In this document: positions 56,407 through 64,000 of the stretch, in pieces
How the letters are laid out: every line of letters starts with the position of its first letter
How positions within the stretch are numbered: position 1 is the stretch's first letter
Assembly: GCF_029946505.1 (NCBI RefSeq)
Contig: NZ_JARZHG010000014.1
Coordinates: 62,001-126,000, forward strand
DNA: 64,000 nt
Source: Polyangium sp. y55x31
GTDB lineage: Bacteria; Myxococcota_A; Polyangia; Polyangiales; Polyangiaceae
Reading direction: 5' to 3'
The notes under the pieces: generated by a model
What the model was told of the DNA's origin: nothing
The model's input: only the letters and a program-made list of their open reading frames with translations
Databases searched by the model: none
Made by a program: the position numbers and the translations under genes

Positions 56407-57879
56407 TCAAAGGGAATCGACGAATCGAAGGAGCGCGGCCCGGCCGGGCGCGGGGAGCGCGCGGAATGCCTCGCGTGAGGCTTCGGCCTCGCCGCCGTGC
56501 CAGAGGATTGCTTCCTCGATGCTCCGGGCGCGCCCGTCGTGCAAGAGCCGCGTGTGCCCGGAAATGAGGTTCGTCATGCCGATGCCCCAGAGCGGGGACG
56601 TCCGGAAGTCGCGCCCGCCGGCCTCGTGATCGGGGCGATCGTCGGCGAGCCCCGGGCCCATGTCGTGAATCAAGAGATCGGTGTACGGGTAGATTCGCTG
56701 GCCTTCGACCTCGGGAAAACCCGCGAGGGGGCCGGTGACGAACGACGGCGTATGGCACGCGTCGCAACGTGCCTGCGAGAACAGGGTTTTTCCCAGGAGC
56801 ACCTCGGGGTCGGCGGCGTCCGGGCGATGGGGCACGGCGACGAGGTGAGAAAAGACGACGATCGCGTCGAAGCGCGCCGGGTCGATGTCGAGCGTCGTGC
56901 CCGCGGCCGCGGCGCAGTCCACCTGAATGGGCGGGCAATTGTCGGCCGGGCGCAGAGGGGACGTGATGCCGATGTCTCCGAGGAAGGCGCCGGCGGTTTG
57001 TCGCGCGAGGTCCACCTCGTTTGCTTTCCACCCGAAGCGGCCGGGCAAAAGCGCTCCTTCGACGAATACATGGTTTCTGCGGCCGCGAATGCCGTCGCCA
57101 TTGGCGTCGTCGGGATCGGCCAGGGCCTCGATGTCCTCGTCGCGGACGGCGGCGAGCAGGCCGAGCCCGATCATGGGCTGCGCCACGCGGGGTGAAAGGA
57201 CGGTCCCCGCTGCGAGCGGGCCGAATGCGAGGTCGTGCGCGGTGTAGGACGGTTCCAGCAGCTCGTACGATGTGCCGTCCGCATACGAGCCGGTTTTCGA
57301 GGCGTGGTCGACGGAGAACCATCCTTCCGGCGTGACCCCGGGAATGGCCTTGTTCTGGATTTGATCGCCGTAGCGGGGATCGGGGAGGAACGTGGCGCCG
57401 TCGTCCGAAGGAATCGAGAGTCGCACGAGCATCGACGTCATCGGCTGGCCAGGAGGTGGCGGTGCGCCGCGGCCGCCGCGGAAATGGCAGCTCCGGCACG
57501 AGGTTCCGACGTAGGTCGGGCCCAGGCCGTCGCGGTCGACTTCGCCTCCGACCGTCCACGCGACGTCGAAGAGCGCGAGCCCGGCCTCGAAGGTCCCGAG
57601 GCGCGCGAGGGAAAGGTTTGCCGCGGGTCGGGAAAAACTCTTTTCGTCGCGCGTGTCGAGCGTCGTGTCGCCGCCGGGCCGCTCTTCGCCGGGCTCGAAC
57701 ATCGCCGGCGTGGCTCCGCCCGCGCCCGCCGCGCCAGAGCTCGAGGCGCTGCTCGACATGCCTCCTGCACCGCCGGCATTCGAAGACGAGCCGCCGGCTC
57801 CGCCGGTGCCCGGTTCGAGGATGGGATCGGAGCATGCGGCGAGGAAGAGCGCTCCCCATCGCGCCATTCGAAGCGTCAC
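56407..57879 (-). CDS. Di-haem oxidoreductase family (DUF1111) lipoprotein
   Basis: The GTG at 57879 overlaps the stop of the RCC1 gene upstream (GTGA) and gives a signal with lipobox F-L-A-A-C. The 490-aa protein has a Gly/Ala/Ser linker (about 20-60) and a DUF1111 domain. That domain carries haem motifs T-S-C-R-S-C-H and A-R-C-D-A-C-H and the family blocks R-S-P-x-x/D-P-R-Y-G-D-Q-I-Q-N, P-M-I-G-L-G-L-L and R-T-S-P-L-W-G-I-G. The family is annotated as thiol or di-haem oxidoreductase; its true reaction is unproven. It is the last gene of a three-lipoprotein operon. Confidence 0.88.
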   Translation of the reverse strand: MTLRMARWGALFLAACSDPILEPGTGGAGGSSSNAGGAGGMSSSASSSGAAGAGGATPAMFEPGEERPGGDTTLDTRDEKSFSRPAANLSLARLGTFEAGLALFDVAWTVGGEVDRDGLGPTYVGTSCRSCHFRGGRGAPPPPGQPMTSMLVRLSIPSDDGATFLPDPRYGDQIQNKAIPGVTPEGWFSVDHASKTGSYADGTSYELLEPSYTAHDLAFGPLAAGTVLSPRVAQPMIGLGLLAAVRDEDIEALADPDDANGDGIRGRRNHVFVEGALLPGRFGWKANEVDLARQTAGAFLGDIGITSPLRPADNCPPIQVDCAAAAGTTLDIDPARFDAIVVFSHLVAVPHRPDAADPEVLLGKTLFSQARCDACHTPSFVTGPLAGFPEVEGQRIYPYTDLLIHDMGPGLADDRPDHEAGGRDFRTSPLWGIGMTNLISGHTRLLHDGRARSIEEAILWHGGEAEASREAFRALPAPGRAALLRFVDSL

Positions 57880-59333
57880 GGCCAGGGCACTCCGACGGGG
57901 AGATTCGATCGCTCGGGGCCTTCCGGTGGCAGCGGGAGCCCGAGCTGGCCGCTTGCATTCGAGCCCCACGCCTGGAGGCCGCCGGCGTCGTCCACGACGA
58001 CCGCGCCGGTGAGACCCGCGGAGAGCGCGCGCACGGCGCCGACGAGGCACGGCGTAGGCTTGGTTCGCAAATTGGTGTCGCCCACGCCGAGGTGCGCGAG
58101 GCTATTTTGACCCCAGCCGAGGAGATCCCCGCTCGTGAGCACCGCGTAACTCGTATTTCCCCGCGCGCCGAGCGCGACCACGCGGTCGGGCAATACGAGG
58201 GGAACGGGCTGCGGTCTGGAAGCCAGAATGCCGGCCGAGCCATCCCCGATTTGTCCGCTCGAACCGAGCCCCCATGCATGGACGCCGCCGCCCGTGGTCA
58301 GCGCAAGGACGTGGTCCCGCCCGGCGGCCACGTCGACGATGTCGACGAGATTCGGCACGATGAGCGGCGTGGGGTGGGGGGAGACGTCCTCGTCGCCGAT
58401 TCCGAGCTGGCCCTCGTCATTCGAGCCCCACGCGTGCACGAGGCCGTTCGCGTCGACGGCGAAGGACGCGTCGTCCGAGGCGGCGATGGCGACGATTTCG
58501 GCTGTGGTGGGCACCTCGACGATGCTGGGGTGGCTTTCGGTATCGCCCACGCCGAGCTGGCCGCGGCCATTGAGCCCCGCGGCAAAGACGCGGCCATCCG
58601 CGCGCAGGAACAAGGTATGTCCTCCGCCGGGCGCGAGGGCCGTGATGTCGTCGAGCCCCGCGACGGGCTCGAAGGACGGCTGCTCCGTGGTCGCCATGAA
58701 GACGTGCCCTTCGATGTCGAGCACGAAGAGCGCGCCTCCGCCTTCGGCCACGGAGACGATTTTCGCCGGCGTGTCCCGCTTGGCGGGCATCGGGTTGCCG
58801 CCGCCCCATTGCACGATCGCCCCGTAGCGTACGGCATACATCGTGTCGATGGACGCGGCCACGAGGCGTCCGCCATGGAGGTGCGTCTCCACGGCGGTCG
58901 TCGTTCCCGACGGCAAAACGAGCGTCACGACGAATGGATGGGCGCCCCGCGAAAGAGGGAGTCGTAGCCGTGCAGCGCCCATGGTCGCGGACGCGTCGAG
59001 GGATCGCTCGTCGAGGATCTCTTCGCCGCGCTGGAGCCGGACGGTCGCTCCTCCTTTCGGTACGGAATACGCGACGTCCACGTCCACGAAACGGCGATCG
59101 AATGCCATGCCGGGTGGGGGACTGACGAGCGTGAGCGTGGGGGCGGGCATTGGAGGGTTCGAGCCGCCTCCTTCCCCGGTCGAACTCGACGCGCCCCCGC
59201 CAGCGCCTTGGGCCATGCCGCCGGCGCCCCCCGAGCCTGCGGCCGTCGATTCCGATTCCGGCGGCCTTTCGTCCGAGCACGCGCCGAGCACGCACCCGGC
59301 GAGGACCAGAATGGCGAACGCGCGGAGCCTCAT
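57876..59333 (-). CDS. RCC1-propeller lipoprotein 2
   Basis: The ATG at 59333 overlaps the upstream stop by ATGA. The 485-aa protein has a signal with lipobox V-L-G-A-C-S and a Gly/Ala/Ser linker. A small Ig/cadherin-like beta domain (about 65-155) and seven RCC1-type repeats follow, the clearest being H-A-W-G-S-N-D-E-G-Q-L-G-I-G and Q-A-W-G-S-N-A-S-G-Q-L-G. The first two repeats are degenerate. In bacteria such surface propellers are thought to bind proteins or polysaccharides. It lies between a second RCC1 lipoprotein and a di-haem enzyme in one operon. Confidence 0.85.
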   Translation of the reverse strand: MRLRAFAILVLAGCVLGACSDERPPESESTAAGSGGAGGMAQGAGGGASSSTGEGGGSNPPMPAPTLTLVSPPPGMAFDRRFVDVDVAYSVPKGGATVRLQRGEEILDERSLDASATMGAARLRLPLSRGAHPFVVTLVLPSGTTTAVETHLHGGRLVAASIDTMYAVRYGAIVQWGGGNPMPAKRDTPAKIVSVAEGGGALFVLDIEGHVFMATTEQPSFEPVAGLDDITALAPGGGHTLFLRADGRVFAAGLNGRGQLGVGDTESHPSIVEVPTTAEIVAIAASDDASFAVDANGLVHAWGSNDEGQLGIGDEDVSPHPTPLIVPNLVDIVDVAAGRDHVLALTTGGGVHAWGLGSSGQIGDGSAGILASRPQPVPLVLPDRVVALGARGNTSYAVLTSGDLLGWGQNSLAHLGVGDTNLRTKPTPCLVGAVRALSAGLTGAVVVDDAGGLQAWGSNASGQLGLPLPPEGPERSNLPVGVPWP

Positions 59334-61003
59334 GGGAACGTCACGAGCCCCGGCGTTGGATAAGCCCAGTTGTTGAGCAGATTCGGCCGGCCGAGGCTGC
59401 CGTTCGTGCTCCATCCCCACGTGTAGACCGCGCCGTCCGGCGCCGTGCCGATCACGTGGGTCGCCCCGGGTTCGATTTCGAGCACCGCGGGGAGCGCGAG
59501 CGGCGCGTCGGGCGCGTTTCGATCGACGGTGTCGTCGCCGCCGATGCCGAGCTGCCCATTGAAGTTCTGACCCCAGCCGACCGCGCTGCCGTTTGCCCGG
59601 ATGGCAAAGCTGAAGTTTCCGTCGGCGAAGACGGCCGCCGCGTCGGTCAATCCCACGACGGCCGCGGGGGCAAAGACATCCGCGTCGGCGCCGCTCATCC
59701 CATTGCCCACCTGACCGTTCTGGTTGAGGCCCCAGGCGAGGATCGTCCCGTCGGCGCGCAGCGCGAGCACGTGATCCCGCCCCGAGGCGAGGTGCACGAT
59801 GTCGGCCAATCCCGGCACCTGGACGGGCGTCGGGTGAGGATCGGCATCCGCGGTCCCCAGGCCGAGGTTTCCATATTGGTTCCTCCCCCAGGCCCACACG
59901 GTGCCATCACGCCGCAGCGCCAGTGAATGCTTCGAACCGCCGACGACCTGGATGACGTCGTCGAGCCCCTCGACCACCACGGGCGAATGACGATCCTCGG
60001 TCGTGCCGTCGCCGAGTTGTCCCGAGGCATTGTCGCCGAAGGCGCGAACCGTCCCGTCTTCCAGCAAGACGAGCGTGTGATCGTAGCCGAACGTCGCCGC
60101 GAGGACACCGGAGAGGTTCGGGTTCTGCGTGGGGACCTCGCGTTTGTCCGTGTCGCTCATTCCCGGAGCGGCGAGGCCGAGCCGGCCGTCGGCGTTGTTT
60201 CCCCAGACGAACAGGGCGCCGTCCTTGCGGAGCGCCAGCGATTGATTCTGGCGGAAATCGAGGGCGGAGATCTCCTCGATCCCCGGCACGAGCACGGGTT
60301 CGAGGCGCGACGTCGTGTCGCCCACGCCGAGGCCGAGCTGACCGAGGTTGTTGCGGCCCCAGACGGCGACCTTCCCGGACACGAGCGCGCCCGTGTGAGA
60401 GCCTCCGGCGCCGGCCCTTCGCTCGAAGAGCACGTCGAGAGGCACCTCCGTTCGATGACCGGCGAGGTCCTCGGCGGCGACGACGAGCGCGTTGTTTCCG
60501 CGGGTCGGCAGCGCGTCGACGAATCCATCGAACTGGAGCGCGCCGTTGCTCACGGGCAGTGATGTCACCGGGGCGCCATTCAAGGCGAATTCGACTTTCG
60601 CTAGACCGCCGGAATCCTCGGCGTGTACGGAAACATGGAGGCGAGCCGTGCGGAGCAGCGCGCCGCTGCTGATTCCTCCAAGCGTCACGACGGGTGGCGT
60701 CAGGTCGGACGATGCGCCGCCTTCTCCGCCCTCGCCGGTGCCGCCCATTCCGCCGGTGCCGCCCATTCCGCCGGCGCCGCCCATTCCGCCGCCGCCCTCG
60801 CCGCCGGTGTTTCCCGCGCCTCCGCTGCCTCCGGCGCCCGATCCACCCACGCCGCCCTGGCCTCCGCTGCCGGAGGTCGTGGTGGACGCGCCCGTGTTGC
60901 CTCCGGCGGCGCTCGTTGCTTCGCCCTCGTCGGTGCAGCCCGCGCCAGCGCACAACACGAGAGCCGGGGCCAGCGCCCACGGCCCGAAGATCGTCCTTTT
61001 CAT
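59330..61003 (-). CDS. RCC1-propeller lipoprotein 1
   Basis: This 557-aa protein starts at the ATG of 61003 with a signal ending in lipobox G-A-G-C. A Gly/Thr/Met-rich linker encoded by an 18-base repeat (60740-60793), an Ig-like domain (about 110-200) and seven well-formed RCC1 repeats (V-W-G-R-N-N-L-G-Q-L-G-L-G through Y-T-W-G-W-S-T-N-G-S-L-G) follow, giving a complete propeller. It is the first gene of the RCC1-RCC1-DUF1111 operon. A clear promoter lies at 61042-61069. Confidence 0.87.
   Translation of the reverse strand: MKRTIFGPWALAPALVLCAGAGCTDEGEATSAAGGNTGASTTTSGSGGQGGVGGSGAGGSGGAGNTGGEGGGGMGGAGGMGGTGGMGGTGEGGEGGASSDLTPPVVTLGGISSGALLRTARLHVSVHAEDSGGLAKVEFALNGAPVTSLPVSNGALQFDGFVDALPTRGNNALVVAAEDLAGHRTEVPLDVLFERRAGAGGSHTGALVSGKVAVWGRNNLGQLGLGVGDTTSRLEPVLVPGIEEISALDFRQNQSLALRKDGALFVWGNNADGRLGLAAPGMSDTDKREVPTQNPNLSGVLAATFGYDHTLVLLEDGTVRAFGDNASGQLGDGTTEDRHSPVVVEGLDDVIQVVGGSKHSLALRRDGTVWAWGRNQYGNLGLGTADADPHPTPVQVPGLADIVHLASGRDHVLALRADGTILAWGLNQNGQVGNGMSGADADVFAPAAVVGLTDAAAVFADGNFSFAIRANGSAVGWGQNFNGQLGIGGDDTVDRNAPDAPLALPAVLEIEPGATHVIGTAPDGAVYTWGWSTNGSLGRPNLLNNWAYPTPGLVTFP
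60740..60793. repeat. 18-bp tandem repeat, three units, encoding the Gly/Met linker
   Basis: Three units starting GCCGCCCATTCCGCC encode repeated G-G-M-G-G-T/A on the minus strand. Such repeats can change copy number without frameshift. Confidence 0.85.
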
Positions 61004-61041
61004 CGAACGTGCGTCCACTTTCTCCGAGATCGGCCGAACGG

Positions 61042-61069
61042 ACTCTACCTCCTCTCCTGTAAATGACAA
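61042..61069 (-). promoter_or_regulatory. Promoter of the RCC1-RCC1-DUF1111 operon
   Basis: Read on the minus strand: TTGTCA, a 16-base spacer and TAGAGT, with a leader of about 32 bases before the ATG at 61003. The following genes have no promoter of their own because they overlap by four bases. Confidence 0.6.
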
Positions 61070-61178
61070 TGAAAATCGCTTTCAGTTAGAAGAGCGAGCA
61101 GACCGGTGGGATGCGTTACGTGCGCGCGACGAGGTCGGCGCTCGTGTATTGCGATCGATTTCGAGAAAAAGGATCGAA

Positions 61179-63941
<2,763 letters not shown>

Positions 63942-64000
63942 GGGCGTCTTGAGCTCGTTCCAGAATCGCCAGAATCGCCAGCGCCGGGGCTCGCCGCGCC

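Overview
This 64 kb window is high-GC bacterial DNA, dense with genes and typical of a myxobacterium of the Polyangium/Sorangium type (Myxococcota). That placement is an inference. It rests on the GC-rich third codon positions, about ten lipoproteins with Gly/Ala/Ser-rich linkers, an orphan MYXO-CTERM-like sorting tail, RCC1-propeller lipoproteins, an alpha-2-macroglobulin/PBP1C pair and several RsbR-like STAS regulators. I see no rRNA, tRNA, CRISPR array, insertion sequence or phage structural gene.

Layout. 1-2804: a haem-binding beta-propeller lipoprotein, cut by the left edge, coupled by an ATGA overlap to a small secreted partner. 2805-4410: a tandem duplication of a 111-aa XRE regulator with palindromic operators, conserved leaders and two clear intrinsic terminators. 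4402-9373: SpoIIAA-like protein, U32 peptidase, chorismate mutase, YCII protein and flavohaemoglobin. 9422-17961: SWIM/SNF2 helicase, lipoproteins, aldo/keto reductase, membrane protein and a MepA-type murein endopeptidase. 18023-19132: a candidate secreted effector with a caspase-like Cys/His pair and a locally lower-GC catalytic region. 19143-24281: central metabolism (scoA-scoB-accD-folC, then sthA). 24396-28560: alpha/beta hydrolase, STAS regulator, unknown gene and a radical SAM/SPASM enzyme. 28591-31998: a large hybrid sensor kinase. 32150-38073: membrane and lipoprotein genes, including a TPM/TIM44-like operon. 38084-39187: a possible papain-fold peptidase. 39456-47635: alpha-2-macroglobulin and PBP1C, overlapping by ATGA. 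47723-53439: AAA ATPase, MpaB-like oxygenase, two tandem PAS-STAS proteins and an M28 peptidase. 53578-56402: a second copy of the haem propeller/partner pair. 56407-61003: a coupled operon of two RCC1 lipoproteins and a DUF1111 di-haem lipoprotein. 61179-63941: a CapB/PgsB-like Mur-ligase-fold protein that may run past the right edge.

How the genes may work together. Much of the window concerns the cell envelope: periplasmic or surface lipoproteins, cytochrome-c-type enzymes and peptidoglycan enzymes. The strongest candidate for an undescribed system is the two-gene unit present at both ends. A YncE-like propeller fused to a MauG/cytochrome-c-peroxidase di-haem domain is translationally coupled to a small secreted protein that keeps two Trp-containing motifs in both copies. 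By analogy with MauG and MbnH, which oxidise residues in partner proteins, the enzyme may modify its partner; this is a hypothesis.

Transcription signals are readable at several genes as -35/-10 pairs of TTGACA/TAnnnT type, often so close to the start codon that short-leader or leaderless mRNAs are likely.
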